Of a stretch of 64,000 bases of DNA, positions 11,038 to 25,299 are shown piece by piece. Numbering within the stretch: position 1 is the stretch's first letter; every line of letters starts with the position of its first letter. The notes under the pieces were generated by a model. That model saw nothing but the letters and a program-made list of their open reading frames with translations, searched no databases and was not told where the DNA came from. Made by a program: the position numbers and the translations under genes. Source of the stretch: Adiantum capillus-veneris (lineage: Eukaryota; Streptophyta; Polypodiopsida; Polypodiales; Pteridaceae); NCBI GenBank assembly GCA_014529385.2, contig CM043963.1, positions 5,057,501-5,121,500 on the forward strand, read 5' to 3'.

Positions 11038-11045
11038 TATAAAAG
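11038..11045 (+). promoter_or_regulatory. TATA-like site
   Basis: AGCTATAAAAGGGTTCC is a good TATA context, with a less AT-rich 180 bp upstream. It may be the promoter of an unrecognised LTR; a small frame (12956) lies 1.9 kb downstream. Confidence 0.3.
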
Positions 11046-11479
11046 GGTTCCTTCTCTTCATAATTCGACAGACTCGGAGCCTTGATACTTTCTCTCTCAT
11101 CTAGGGAGAACACTACGCAGAAATTATTAGAGTTTAATCTCTAATTGATTAATCATAACGGTAATTAGCCTAATCCTTCTTAATTAGCAAGGTTAGATTC
11201 AAATATTTGTTAATAAATCAAAGATTAAGCCTATGTATACTTATAAAACCTCTCTTAATTAATTAATCTCTGCTGATTATTATAATTAAGCTTAGTAATA
11301 ATAAGATAATTAATTATTCTATCATATTAGGACTGAAATTAGCCAAATTAACCATGAATTAATGGAAAATATATTAATTAAGGTTAGATTAAGTTGAAGT
11401 AATTATCTGAGATGCATTAGACAATTATTAATCTAAGAAAATTACCCTATAATTTTCTGAGTAGTTTTCCTAATTAATT

Positions 11480-12570
11480 TAGCAGAAATACTATGTTTTT
11501 TGAGTAATTTACATAGGGGAAATTAGTAAATGGATTTCAAATGTTGTGATATATTTATCAGTGGTTAATTAGGTGTTCAAAAACCCGTGATAATTAGGAG
11601 AAGCTCAGAAAAGTAATCTAGCTAATTAATTTAGCCAAAATACTCTATTTTTTGAGTAATTTAAATAGGGGAAATTAGTAAATGGATTTAAAATGTTGTG
11701 ACATATTTATCAATGGATAAATATGTGCGCAAGAACTTGTGATAATTAGGAGAAGCTCAAAAAATTAATTTAGCTAATTAATTTAGTAGAAATATTCTGT
11801 TTTTTGAGTAATTTAAATAGGGGAAATTAGTAAATAGATTTCAAATGTTGTGATATATTTATCAGTGGTTAATTAAGTGTTCAAAAACCCTTGAAAAGCT
11901 CAGAAAATAAATCTAGCTAATTAATTTAGTAGAAATACTCTATTTTTTGAGTAATTTAAATAGGAGAAATTAGTAAATGGATTTCAAATGTTGTGATATA
12001 TTTATCAGTGGTTAATTAGGTGTTCAAAAACTTGTGATAATTAGGAGAAGCTCAAAAAATTAATCTAGATAATTAATTTAGCCAAAATACTCTATTGTTT
12101 GAGTAATTTAAATAGGGGAAATTAGTAAATGGATTGAAAATATTGTCATATATTTATTAGTGGTTAATTAGGTGTTTAAAAACCTGTGATAATTTGGAGA
12201 AGCTCATAAAATAAATCTAACTAATTACTTAAGGAGAATTACTCTGTTTTTTGAGTAATTTAAATAGGGGAAATTAGTAAGTTGAATTCAAATGTTGTGA
12301 TATATTTATCAAGGGTTGATTAGGTATTAAGAAACCCATGATAATTAGGGAAAGCTGATATAATTAATCTAGATAATTATTTTAGTAGAAAAACTCTGAT
12401 TTTTAGACAAATTAAAAAGGGGAAATTAACAAATAGATTTAAATTGAATTGAGATATTTATGAGAGGTTTATTAGACCTCAGGAAACCCGTGGTAATTAT
12501 GCTTCCAGTAGAAAATTAGTTTAACTATATATCTCAGTAGAATTACTCTAATATTTGAGAAAAATAAAAA
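11480..12570 (+). repeat. Tandem array, period about 152 bp, eight units
   Basis: The marker GAGTAATTTAAATAGGGGAAATT (shown by its first part GAGTAATTTAAATAGG) recurs at 11502, 11654, 11806, 11949, 12101, 12253, about 12404 and about 12557. Spacings are 152 bp except one of 143. The last two units are clearly more diverged. Each unit also has an AGCTCA...TAATTAATTTAG segment. It is AT-rich and has no open frame. Confidence 0.92.
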
Positions 12571-12955
12571 GGGAAATATAGTAAAGTAAACCGAAAACCT
12601 TTGATATCAATACGAGAGAAGGAATATACATTGAGGAATCTATGATAATTATCCTAACCTTAGATAAATAGTTTAGGTACGCTTTTGGGTTAAAAGTAAC
12701 CGATTTTTGGTATATAATGGACAAGAAAATTGGGAAATAAATTTATCTAATTGCCAAATAATTAATCGAGGTCCAAAATCCTTATTGAAGGATGAAAAAA
12801 AAATTACTTCTAGCATAATTAAGTTATGGAATGACTAACCTATCAAATCGACTATTAAAGATCCCCATCTATTCCAACAATCCTTATTTTTGGGTAAACA
12901 AGGAAAATAAAGGTTATTCAATTAATCTATTAAGTCTTTTTATAAGGCTGCCGAA

Positions 12956-13096
12956 ATGGCTCCCAAGAGAACCAGGGGGAATCCTTTGACTGAAGAAGAA
13001 GATGTTAGTAACAAGCGCAACAAAGCAACTAATGACCATGAAGCAGGGCCTAGCCATAGGGCAACAAAGGAGAGTCTACCTGCACCTGGCCCATAG
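12956..13096 (+). CDS. Small basic ORF, possible retroelement gag start
   Basis: 46 codons beginning MAPKRTRGNPLTEEEDVS, rich in K, R, E and N, ending with TAG. The composition resembles the first residues of plant gag proteins, but there is no capsid or zinc-knuckle continuation. It lies just downstream of the 152-bp array. It could equally be chance. Confidence 0.25.
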   Translation: MAPKRTRGNPLTEEEDVSNKRNKATNDHEAGPSHRATKESLPAPGP

Positions 13097-13099
13097 TAC

Positions 13100-14547
<1,448 letters not shown>

Positions 14548-15249
14548 TACACAAATACACATAGGAGTTTTTGATGAAAATTGGTTCAAAAGTTGAATTG
14601 AACATATTAAGAGAAAGAAAGACAATATAAAATGAATTAGAGTGTATAGACTATCACTTACATCACCCATCGGTGGTCATTTGTGTCACCTTGTAGCAAT
14701 GGCATTGTTGTCATGATCTATGATAACTCATGTGTGTGAGTTTTGATGAAAGCTCTATGGAAAAACAAATATACACACTTATGGTGTGTGAGATGCATGA
14801 TTTGTGATCTTGTTGGGCACTATGGCTGCTAAATTTAAGGATGCAAAGATGAAGGCAATGGAAGGGAGAAGAGGAAGGTAGGGGAGAGGGAGGGAGAGAG
14901 TTAGTTTTTGGAGGGAAAAAACTAACAATAAAAAATTGTCCTTCTAGTGAATGTAAGTCCAAAAAAGGTAAAAAAATACTTTTTTTGAAATGTATAAAGG
15001 TTGAGATAAACTTTTGAGCAAACAATAGGTGAAAATGGATATTTTGAAAAAAAAACTAGTTTTTAGCTTAGGTTTATGCATGTTTTTGATGATGTGGCAT
15101 GTGAAAGGGATGGAAGGGGGTAGTTAATGCCAAGACATCTTTTTTCCTTCACTTTCAAAGAGCTAGAGAGAGAAAGGGACCTCTAGGAGGACCACAACCT
15201 ACATGGCCCTAAAAAAAGGTTAGAGAATCGTAATCAAAAGTAGCCTATT

Positions 15250-16290
15250 AAATGCACTTGTCCCCCAAAGTCTATCAAAAATTATACTTAATCCCTTAAA
15301 ATTAGGGATTCTTATAAGGCCCATGCACAATTCATATTTTTCCTAATACTGTATGAACTTCAGGGTTGAGAATCCCTATACCTCCTAACTCCTTAGGCTT
15401 GGAAACATACTCCCATTTGGCACACTACCAGGGAAGAAAATCTTTGGTTTTGTTCTTTTAAAGGAAAATTTTCATCGATTTCAAAAATTCCTTCTAGGAA
15501 CATTGAGCTATTTTTAGTAGCGGACCAATGAAGGATATGTATGGGATCATAAAAAAATTGATCACCTTCACCTTTCCTTGGAAGGGGAGATACCCATATT
15601 CCCACTAACGCATCTTGCTCTTCACTTTGTCCAAAACCCACAAGAATCTTTGCTTGTGAGTAATGGCGACCCCAAGCGAGCCCCCAAGGTGGCAGAAAAA
15701 CCTTCCTTTTGAGAAATCTCTCCCAACCATTCAGAAGGGTTGAACGAGTCATTTTTTTGAGAGCGAGATTGATCTTGATTTCTCAATATTGCACTTTAAA
15801 GATCGCCGATCTTTAAAGCCTTTTGTAGCATTGGAAGGCTGGCTTTCAAGAACAATAAGGGGTTATTGGTGAAGAGCTTCATGAGAAGTTGTTTGTTACG
15901 GGTAAAGACAACCCTCGGATCTCCCCTCTTACACAACAATGGCTTTGAGCATGGTTACCAGGGGATGCAAGCCGATGGAAAACAACAACCAGGAAAGCAA
16001 GAAACCCTACTTGATTGATTTTTTTACTTTGAAGGCCCCCACAACTTTATCATTAAACAGAAGCTCAGAGTGGCTGCATGCTCTCAGAGTATGAACCAAC
16101 TTAAAAATCCATGATCCAACACCAAGTGATTTCATGATGTCTGCAATGTAGAACCAGATGATTATTGATTGTATGCTTTATTCACGTCAAGTTGTAGAAG
16201 AATACAAGGATAATGCCATGAAGCTGTGAAATTTCTACCCTTGTTTTGTAGAAAAAAATTGACTTGGTAAACATGCAAATTACATCTTAA
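15250..16290 (-). pseudogene. LINE (non-LTR) reverse transcriptase, decayed
   Basis: Read on the minus strand. Around 16250-16200 is LDVNKAYN, matching LINE RT motif A (LDxxKAYD). About 16130-16000 reads IMKSLGVGSWIFKLV, SELLFNDKVVGAF and KSIKQG, matching the region before motif B. After further shifts, 15700-15380 reads LGVAITHKQRFLWVLDKVKSKM, LPFQGKVKVIN, SLEEFLKSMKIFLW and KPKELGGIGI, typical of the plant LINE RT thumb and connection. The YADD box itself is not recognisable. At least four frameshifts are needed, so it is dead. A LINE ORF1 remnant lies at 27444-28180 on the other strand; whether they are one family is unknown. Confidence 0.72.
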
Positions 16291-16588
16291 GGTCTCATTC
16301 TAGCTTATGCACGTAGATTACACATTGAGAAGCGGCATGGACGAGTCCATAAATGTGCATATAACAGTGGTCTCATGCTGGATAATCAATTACTTGCATC
16401 TAGGTCCTTGTCCGGCACGGGTCCGGCACCATCCCTGTCAGGACACCGGCAAGGCCGGACTAGACAAGGGCAGGGCCAGGCTAGGCAGTGTGGAAAGGGA
16501 GTCCAACTAGGGCAAAGGGCCAGGGGCTATGCTATATAGTGGGTGGTTGGGTGGTGGACTCCTAGGTTCTAGTTCCCCTTGTCTAACA

Positions 16589-16604
16589 TTGGTATCCAGA
16601 GCTT
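16589..16604 (+). promoter_or_regulatory. Primer-binding site (initiator Met tRNA type)
   Basis: TTGGTATCCAGAGCTT matches the common plant TGGTATCAGAGC site except for an extra C. Confidence 0.75.
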
Positions 16605-16670
16605 GGTTCATTCTTGGAAAGGCACAGTCGTGGAGGAGGGGAGCCACACAACTTTGCATGAGCAAGTTGC

Positions 16671-17975
16671 ATGTCGGGGTCACCAAGTCATGAGGTGGAT
16701 GAATTGTTGAAAAACACCAAACCACCGATTTTTAAGGGAGAATACCGAGACCACAATAATGATGCAGTGAATATCTTTCTCGGCAAGTGGGATGGAATTC
16801 ACGCCTTACGGCGTACTCCGGACGCAGTCAGAGCTCTGCAAACGAGCTTAACTCTGGAAGGCAAGGCCTACAAATGGTGGATGTCTCTCAAGGAGAAGAA
16901 CATCATACCACAAAGTTGGGCAGCTTTTGAAGCTATGTTTGGCAAAGAATTTTTGCCTACAAATGAGGCAGATCGGAATTGGCCTACAAATGGTGGATGT
17001 CTCTCAAGGAGAAGAACATCATACCACAAAGTTGGGCAGCTTTTGAAGCTATGTTTGGCAAAGAATTTTTGCCTACAAATGAGGCAGATCGGAATTGGAC
17101 GGCTTGGGACACATGTTCCATGCGCCAATACCCATCACTGCTTGAATATATCTCTCACTATCGGGATGTTATCCTCAAGTTGGAAGGCTTAGATACCTTT
17201 CAACAAGTACGGGGGTTCATACGAGGTTTGACACCAGAGCTTAAGAAGTATGTCAAGACCCAAGACCCTAAAACACTTGAGGAAGACATAGTGAAAGCAC
17301 ATATTCATGATGGTCCATATAAAAAGAAAACACATAAGAGTCATGTGCCTGCTAATACACATGGTAATACACGCACTTAGTATGGGCACATTAAAAGGAA
17401 ATTTATAGTTACCAATCCGGATGCATCTAAAAAACCCAAGGGGTCCAGGGGTCCTCTCTCTCCTGAGGACTTTGATAAAGCCAAGAAAGAAAAATTATGT
17501 TTTCAATGTTTAGGAAGAGTTCATGGCAAAAAGGATTGTCCCAAGGGGAAATCTATTGCTCAGGGCAAGGAGAAAGCAGTGCACACGATGCAACTGCTGT
17601 CTCTTGAGTCTTCCTCACGATTCTCTACAGTGGAAGTAATACACACCGAGGTGGTGCATGAATGCTGTCTCATAGCTTCCATGTGGCAACCAACCTTTAG
17701 ACCACATGAGTTAGTACATATGCACGGATATTTGCAAGGGCACAAGGTGTGCATCTTGGTAGATGACGGTTCTACTCACAATTTCATCAATTACAGATTG
17801 GTGAAAAAACTCAAATTGCCTCAAACTCCGAGTACCCACTGCTACAAGGTAGCAATGATGAATGGACATGATACCCACGGGCTTTCAAGGGCTTGCCAAA
17901 GTGATGGAGCAACTAGAAATGTCAAGAGTAGGCAAGGAGCAGAGGTTATGTATGCCATATGTGGTTTTCAGGGCT
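16671..17975 (+). pseudogene. Ty3/gypsy gag and protease, with internal duplication
   Basis: The frame begins MSGSPSHEVDELLKNTKPP and shows the retrotransposon capsid pattern (FKGEYRD, EGKAYKWWMSLKE, WAAFEAMFGKEFLP). A 116-bp tandem duplication (16865-16980 and 16981-17097) shifts the frame; the correct frame resumes in the second copy (EYISHYRDVILKLEGL, FIRGLTPELKKYV). After a stop at 17378 comes a CCHC zinc knuckle CFQCLGRVHGKKDCP (about 17497-17541) and the protease site ILVDDGSTHNFINYRLVKKL (about 17753), where D-D-G replaces D-T/S-G. No RT follows. Gag packages the RNA; protease matures it. Confidence 0.85.
16865..17097 (+). repeat. 116-bp tandem duplication inside gag
   Basis: Two almost exact copies, 16865-16980 and 16981-17097, each ending GAGGCAGATCGGAATTGG. 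Because 116 is not a multiple of three it breaks the gag frame. Confidence 0.96.
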
Positions 17976-18321
17976 AGAATGCTCTATTATGCTTCCTGTC
18001 TCACAGGTGCATGGAAAAATTGTTAAAAATGTAGAAATGAGAGTGTGATAGGTGGTTCTTAGTATGGTCTACAAGCTAGTCCAGACAACTCATCAAACGG
18101 AGCTACATGGTGGAAGATATGGCTGGTCAAATTTGAGGTGGTTTGTAGATTCTCGATGGACATGGCTTTTGATGACAGGTGATCAAAGTTGGTTTGAGCA
18201 GATAGATGGTAAGATCTCATCATGTGGATCATGTTGGTCTTTTTCAATCGTCAATCAGAGTTCTAGCTACCAAGATATTGCGAGTTGAAGCTTCAACGGG
18301 GGATAGTTTTATGTCAGATTG

Positions 18322-18822
18322 GTCGTCTTGATCGATGTGCCATATGAGGTTTTTAGAGCCTCGCCAGGGTTTTTATGTCAAATATGTGACAAGTGAAGGC
18401 CATGGGAGTTTACCACTCATCCATTGAGCATCAGATTATCAAGATACTAAAGCCTGAAGTCGACAACAGTTGTCGGTGAGATGGTATTAGGTGATTTATT
18501 GTTGTTTTGGCGGTCTTGGTTGGTGGGTCCAAAGAAGTTAAAGTACAACCAAGACAGTGGAGTTTGAGGAGCACAATGGGATCTTTCACCTGGCCTTTGT
18601 AGCTTGAAAATTTGAGCTTTGAGAAAAAATTGGCAAAATGTGGAAGTTGAAGGAAAGAAACATTTTTGTTAATGGTTTTTTCAAGGATTTTGAAGGGATA
18701 TTGGGGATCTTTGTGATGCCTTGGACTCAAATTCATACCACGTGGCCTAAGGGAGATCCCACATGTGGTGCCCATGCATAGTGGGGGAGGGTATATAGGG
18801 TAGAGAGTGACCCATTTCTGGA

Positions 18823-18824
<2 letters not shown>
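18322..18824. other. Possible 3' LTR start, then unassigned sequence
   Basis: Begins at a TGTCAGATTGG after the polypurine-like tract; contains GGGTATATAGGG near 18790. I could not match it to the sequence left of 16588, so LTR identity is unproven. Confidence 0.3.

Positions 18825-18874
<50 letters not shown>
18825..18874 (+). repeat. (GA)n microsatellite
   Basis: About 25 GA units. Confidence 0.97.
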
Positions 18875-18876
<2 letters not shown>

Positions 18877-20710
18877 CTCAAGTTGTAGAGATGGAGTGGG
18901 GGGCTCCGTCTCTACAGGCGTTGTGCCTTGCCGTATTTGGTAGAGATGGTGATGTATTTTGGCACGGCGACACCACATCGGTTGCAATGATGTGTGATGA
19001 TTGTCTAGACGTTCTGCAATAGCATGATGCAATGATGACATGGCAAGTTCGACCGGAGGTTGTTCTCATGAGCCCGTAATAGCACAAAAGTTTTGATTGA
19101 GAGGTTGCTCTCACTAGCTACTGTCACAGTGCCGTGAAGACCAAAGGGGGTCTCCCACATGCCTTGGCATCCAAGCAAAGCCGCAAATAGCAAAGGGGTG
19201 GCTTCACGTGAAAGATGAGCCAAAAATAGAAGGGTTGGCAAAAAATAGCGAAGCTATCCACGCCTTATGGGGACATTTTTTTTGGTAGTTTTGAGGAGTT
19301 CTTGAGGCAGCTTTTTGGCAGTTTGGGAGGAAAATCTTAGGGAAGAGGTTTTTGGACAGTAAAAGAGCTCTCAACGAGGAGATCTTTGTGGAGGAGAAGA
19401 AGAAGACTGTCAAAGTTGGTTTTTTAAATCATCGTGCTCGTGCCGACAGATCCGGATAGTAGCAAGTTTTCATGGTGTTTGTAGATGCTGATTTTGTCAA
19501 AATTGAAGCAAGCCATAGCCAAATTCTATGCCGTTTCTTCCCCTTCCCCTCTTCTTGTCTTTGCTCTGCTCAAAGTGCTTGGTGATGATGGAAAAAGATA
19601 AAGGAAAACACACCCGACAGCATACACACTTCTATCTAAAGCTCAAATGGAATCACAACACCCCAATCCACTCGATGAAACACACCAAACGACAAAACTT
19701 TACTGCAAACACTAGGGTACACACACCCAACCCGACAATCACACACAGGAAAGCAAAGCTTATTGCATCTCAACCATCAAAATCTCTTTGCAATTTTCAA
19801 CCACACACACAACACCTCTCTCTTCCTCCCTCTTTGCACACACATCAATTGGTTCGGGGGGCTCACACTGTCATAAAATCTAATATCTAACCAACCCAAA
19901 TGATTTTCTCATATTAAAATGATCATTTAATGTGGGAGAATAAACGGGAACAAGGGTTAGAATATAGACATGTGCTTATGGATCTATCTCAACACAAGGC
20001 CAAGGTTAAAGGGGTCCAAATGAGAGAGGGTCTATCAAAGAGCAAGGATACCTAATGAAGCTTCAAGACCTTAGGGTTAGCTTCATTAAAGACCTCCAAA
20101 GGTTAGTGTTAAAAGTCCTTTGACCTAGGAAAGCTAGGGTTGTACTTGAGGTGGGAACCCGGCCCAAGATTGAGGTGCTTGTCGTGCTTGCTGACTAAGG
20201 TGCTTAAGGTCCTTGTCATGCTTTTGCTAACTAAGGTGCTTGTCGTACTTGAGGTGCTAGGGCTGAGATTGAGGTAATAAAATTCCCCAAGCTTGAAGGG
20301 TTCAAAGTGTTCCCAAAAGTCAACATGATCCCTACTCAAGGGGGGGCGAGCCCTCATTGTAGGAGCTAGAGAGAGAACAGACGCCCTCACACAAGTCAAG
20401 CATTGTCCAAAGGAGTAACAAGGACACTTGTCAACTTCCTCTTCATGTTTCCCTCATGGTGCGCCTAAATCCTATTGGTTTGCCTCTCAAGGGATCCAAT
20501 GATAATGTAGCTAATTTAATTAATTGTGTATGCATTTATCAAGTACTCTCTCTCAAAGGGGAAAGGGGGACACTTGTCCCAGGGCTAGCATGCTTGCTTG
20601 ATATGCACTCTGCATGTGATTGGCCAGGCTTGAAGGGGTCAAATGAGCTTCCACCATGAGCTAGAAGAGGGGGTCGACCAAAGCAAGGATGGGGCTAGCT
20701 TGGGAGGTAT
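18875..20710. other. Unassigned intergenic stretch
   Basis: No motif-bearing frame. 19528-19890 is a lysine/threonine/histidine-rich frame from CA-rich sequence and is probably not a gene. Confidence 0.4.
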
Positions 20711-20712
20711 AC

Positions 20713-20844
<132 letters not shown>

Positions 20845-21540
20845 CACACTCACTCACTCATTGTGTGAGGTGGAAAGTGCAAGAGATCCATCTCCTTCTC
20901 CAAGCTGGTTGAGAAGTTGAGAGCCTACACAAACACTCTCGGCTATGGAATGCAAATCCAACCAAAGAGCCATGATCCAATGCTTAAGCTTGCCATCTTC
21001 TTCATTTTCATTACTGTGCTATTATGCTATGCTAAGCAAGAAGAGTGATGATAAGTGAGGTACTATTTCTTTCTCCTATGAATGTTTCTTCTTCCTCTTC
21101 CCTACCCTCATTCCCCACTAGCTCTCTCCACCTTTAAAGGTGTTTGAGGCCTTGGGACTGAGGCCGGGGATGGTTCATGCTTTTACAAAGATTATGTTAT
21201 GCTCGTGATGCATGAAGCTTTCCATCTTCATTGCATCACCTAGGTCACAAGGAACACAAATATTGTATTGTACCAAGTCTCTTGATAGGAGAATCTATAA
21301 TATAAAAGTCTATTGGAGGGGGAACCGGCTCCACATAAATCTGGTCCTCAACTATTGTCAAGTTCTCTAACTCTCTCTCTTGCAAAAGTATTTATCATTC
21401 CAAGTTAATTAAATATATGGTTATGTTACTACCACTAATTAAGTTCACCTTTTATGTTCTCAAAGTAGTCTCATGAAAATGTTCACTCTAATTCTCTTAA
21501 TTCCGGTATTCTAAAAGTTCATAGGCCATTTCCATCACAT

Positions 21541-21553
21541 TGGTATCAGAGCT
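21541..21553 (+). promoter_or_regulatory. Primer-binding site (initiator Met tRNA)
   Basis: TGGTATCAGAGCT directly after an LTR end TTCCATCACA (21539). Exact match to the common plant site. Confidence 0.88.
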
Positions 21554-21948
21554 ATTGGTTTCTCTTTTCTTTCTTAAGAAGAGAGGTTCTTAAGTTGTCC
21601 ATGAAAGGTTGGACTTGTTGATTGCACTGTAGCGTAAGTGGGACAAGGATCTATTATCTTGGTTGAGAAGGACTTAGTTTGAGCTACACTGTTGGGAACT
21701 ATAGTCTTAATAATGGAGTCTCTCGGGGCTTGCCTTTGGCTTAACCATTATTGATGTACGGGCAAGATCAACAGGCACCATAATCAACAAAGCAATACTA
21801 AAATCTCTCCACTATTCTTTGCAATCAACAATGTCTAAACCACGAGTATGGCTACTTGAGAACTAATTTTCAAAGGTAAAAAAGAGTAGCAACTAAGGTT
21901 TTTGAGGGTACCAAAGCACAAAGTAATCTATACATAAGTTTAATTAGC

Positions 21949-23493
21949 ATGGATGACAATAAGCAAGAGAGTAGAATAATGAACATTGATAACTTTGATT
22001 TTTCACATGAAGGTGCTAATGATGATGCCCCCATGTTTGTTAATTACCTTGTTACCTTGTTACTAGGTTGCAGAAAGCTATGGGCAACCCTGCTTTGCAA
22101 CCTGAAGTTACTCAATGACTTCGTGCTTATGGGATTTCCCTTCCTCTCCAAGAGGAGAGAGAGCTTAGGAGGCCACTTGATGAGACTCCCAAAACAAGAC
22201 TCTCGCCCATGAGAGATGAGGAATCCAAAGAACGAGAAAGAAGCAAATCCCTAAGCTCCTCTGAAGATGTTGCTCCATGAAGACGATGGTCTAGACGGTC
22301 GCCAACTCCTCCCGAGAGGAATCACTCAACCCACAATATGGAAAGGGAAGAGAGGAAACAAAGGGAAAGATAGAGGTCACCCTATTCTCCTTCTTCTGCA
22401 TCTTCGTCCTTTTCCAAAGAAAGGAACATCTATTCTCCTAGGGAATACAAGAGGAGAGGACATCACAAATATTACCCTGCATGGCAAAGGTCCCAAAAGC
22501 TCAAGAAATTAAAAGAGGGAGGAAAGAGTATCTCTTTTATTACCTATGATGGCACCTTTGGTGCTACCGACAAAGTATTGGCCTTTATCTAGCAGTTTGA
22601 TGTGGCCTTTGGAGACAAGGGATTCATGGAGTCCTACAAGCTACACCATGTAGCTCAAAAATCTATGAGGTTCCATCATGAAGCAATTCCTTGCAAGCGA
22701 TGAAAAGGACAAAGTGACTACCAAATGGTGAAGTTTGAAGCTTCTCTCCAAGGAGTCTATCCACAAATATGTGGACAAGTTTTAAGATTTACATGTCAAG
22801 GCTACTGTCTTTAAAAATATAGACTTTGCCAACCAAAAGCAACAATTTTGTGCAGGATTACATGAAGAGATGGCCGAGTGCGTCAACTCCCAATGTCTTG
22901 ATTCTATCACCAAAGTAATCCACCACACTATGGTTGCTTCACGCATCAATTTCCAACAAAGGGCTAGAAGGAATGCCAAGCCCATGGAAAGCAAAGATAA
23001 AAGTAATGCAAAGGGGAAAACTGGGAATGCCCAAAATTCTTCCCAAGGTGATTCCAACAACAACAAAAACAATTGGTCCAAGGAGAAGGTAGTTTACAAA
23101 GGTAAAAATAAACTCTCTCTTGAAGAGCTTGAAGCTTTCTTTTGTAAGTACCACAAATGTTTTGAGTGTGGAGAGCAAGGACATGGCTATCGTTCTTGCC
23201 CCAAGATAAATGCTCGCAATGAGGCTCCTAGAGCTTCCACGATCAAAGCTCCAAAAGAGTATGCTCACTGCAAAGGATCACCTCTCTCCTATGATTGGGG
23301 AAACATAAGAGAGCAATATTCCTTCATCTTGTTTGACCCTGGCTCTACTCACAACTTCATATCAACGAAGTTGGCCACTAAGTTGGGCATTCAAGATTTT
23401 GAGATGGGAGATACTGTACCTGCCGATGGAGCTTTCAAGGGACATCAAGCCTCCGTTACTCCCTTAATTGGGAAGTTGAGGCTTCATGTCTAA
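21949..23493 (+). pseudogene. Gypsy gag and protease
   Basis: 21949-22212 begins MDDNKQESR and may be the gag start. 22270-22500 is an Arg/Ser-rich part. 22520-22870 has SFITYDGTFGATDKVLAF and a decayed capsid region with several stops. 22870-23493 is open: basic linker, CCHC knuckle CFECGEQGHGYRSCP (about 23158-23202), and protease site FDPGSTHNFISTKLATKLGI (about 23332), where the catalytic D-x-G is D-P-G. Gag forms the particle. The frame ends before the expected flap and ILG motifs, which reappear in another frame near 23530 (ILEAPWF). Confidence 0.8.
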
Positions 23494-23829
23494 AGCTACA
23501 TCGACAAAGAATAATCTCTCATCTCCAACATGAGGATGTTATCCTAGAGGCACCATGGTTCAGCTGCATGGCTGCCAACATGAAGTTCCCTGAAAGGAGA
23601 ATCTACTTCACCTACAGGGAAAAGAGCATGTATATAGATGCTAGTGAGTCCGGTCGTACTAGACCACTTGTAAATTCACTTGATTTTGATAAGTCAATGA
23701 AAAGCTCAGTTTCTATCTACATGATTTTTGTCAAAGAGTCTCTAAATGATGCTAATTGTTTTAACAAAGAAAAGTGTGAGGAATCAAGAAGAATTAGACT
23801 TGTCTAATTTTCTAAATTAATTTCAAGAT

Positions 23830-25130
23830 GTTTTAATTGATGATATCCCTTTGGACTTACCTCCAAAACGAGGGGATGATGACCATCGAATTGAGCTTCT
23901 ACCAGGAAGCTCACAACCTAACAAGCCTCCTTGTCAAGTTTCGCAAGCTCAATAAGAGGAGATCATGAGACAAGTACAAGAATTGGTAGACAAAGGGATG
24001 GTGAGGCCTAGATCCTCTCCCTTTTGTTCTCCAATCCTTCTAGTGCAAAAGAAAGGTGGTACATAATGCATGCGTGTGGACTATCAAGTACTAAACCATA
24101 TCACTATCAAAAATAGATTTCCCATACTATTGGTAGAAATTCTGTTTGATAAGCTACAAGGTTTGACCTACTTCAATAGGTTTGACCTTAAAAGTGGCTA
24201 TCATCAAATAAGAATAGTGAATGAAGATATCCTAAAGAGTACGTTCCGTACAACGTTTGGTATTTATGAATATCTAGTTATTCCTTTTGGCTTGACTAAT
24301 GCACCAGCCACATTCAATCGTTTGATGGAGAAAATATTTAGACCCTACTGCAAGTTCACTAGAGTGTTGTTTGATGATACCATCATTTACTCCAAGTATT
24401 TGGAGGAGAACAAGCAACATCTCCAAGTGAGTTTTCAAGCTTTGAGGGAGAACACTCTTTTTATCAATCAAAAGAAGAGTGAATTGTTCCTTCAAGAGAT
24501 TCAATACTTAGGTCATATTATCTCTCAAGATGGTATTCGTATGGATATATAAAAATTGGAGGTAATAAAATCATGGCCTAATCCAAGGAATCTACATGAG
24601 CTAAGAATATTTATTGGTATGTGTGCATACTATAGACGCTTTATAGAAAAATTCTCTCAAATAACAGGACCATTCCATGACTTAACAAAGAAGAACGCGA
24701 AGTACTCATGGAGTGCTAAAGTGGAAAATGCTTTGACAGGCTCAAAGAGAAGCTTACTTTCAAACCAGTCCTTATGCTTTCGGATCTCTCAAAGCTATTT
24801 GAGGTCCAATGTGATGCTTGTGGTGATTGCCTTGGAGCAATTTTGCTTCAAGAAGGGCATGCCATGGCATATGAGATCTGAAGGCTTAATATGGATGAAC
24901 GGGTCTTTGGCATATATGAAAAATAAAATTTAGATGTTCTATATGCCCTAGCCACATGGAAACACTATTTATTGGGGACTCCTTTTATTTTGCGAACGGA
25001 CCACCAAAGTCTCAAGTATTTCATAATGCAAACCAAGCCTTTTGACAAACAAATGAGGTGGGAAAATTTTCTTTCGCAATTTTATTTTCATATTTTTCAC
25101 ATTGCTGATAAAGAACTATCAAGTGGCCAA
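23830..25130 (+). pseudogene. Gypsy reverse transcriptase and RNase H
   Basis: A frame near 23900-24060 gives the RT entry (PSSSPFCSPILLVQKK). 24070-24552 contains VDYQVLNHITIKNRFPI, FDLKSGYHQIRI, TTFGIYEYLVIPFGLTNAPATF and LFDDTIIYSK (catalytic F-D-D), then LGHIISQDGI. 24556-24933 continues IGMCAYYRRFIEKFS; RNase H is frameshifted, with FILRTDHQSLKYFI at 24985. Stops at 24066, 24550 and 24930 and shifts near 24760 mark it as dead. Confidence 0.9.
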
Positions 25131-25299
25131 TGCACTTTCATAATGACCAAGGATCAATGCAGTGTCTATAGCAACTCACAATGATCTATCTTCTATGATA
25201 GATGAGTATTCCACCGACTCTGACTTTAGAGACATAATGTCAGCCCTTACATTGGGGAAGAAAGAAGAACCATTCACCTTGCAGGAGAAAGAAGAACCC

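Larger units (their letters stand above)
16589..18315 (+). mobile_element. Ty3/gypsy remnant: PBS, gag, zinc knuckle, protease
   Basis: LTR end TCTAACA at 16588 is followed by TTGGTATCCAGAGC, a Met-type primer-binding site with one inserted C. Gag, zinc knuckle and a protease active site follow, then the element stops: RT, RNase H and integrase are absent and a polypurine-like tract (CAACGGGGGATAG, 18303-18315) with a possible LTR start TGTCAGATT at 18322 comes next. Probably an internal deletion derivative. Confidence 0.75.

Noticed and set aside
18322-18824. 3' LTR of the 16589 gypsy remnant
   Set aside because: Could not be matched to the sequence before the primer-binding site at 16589; kept as unassigned.
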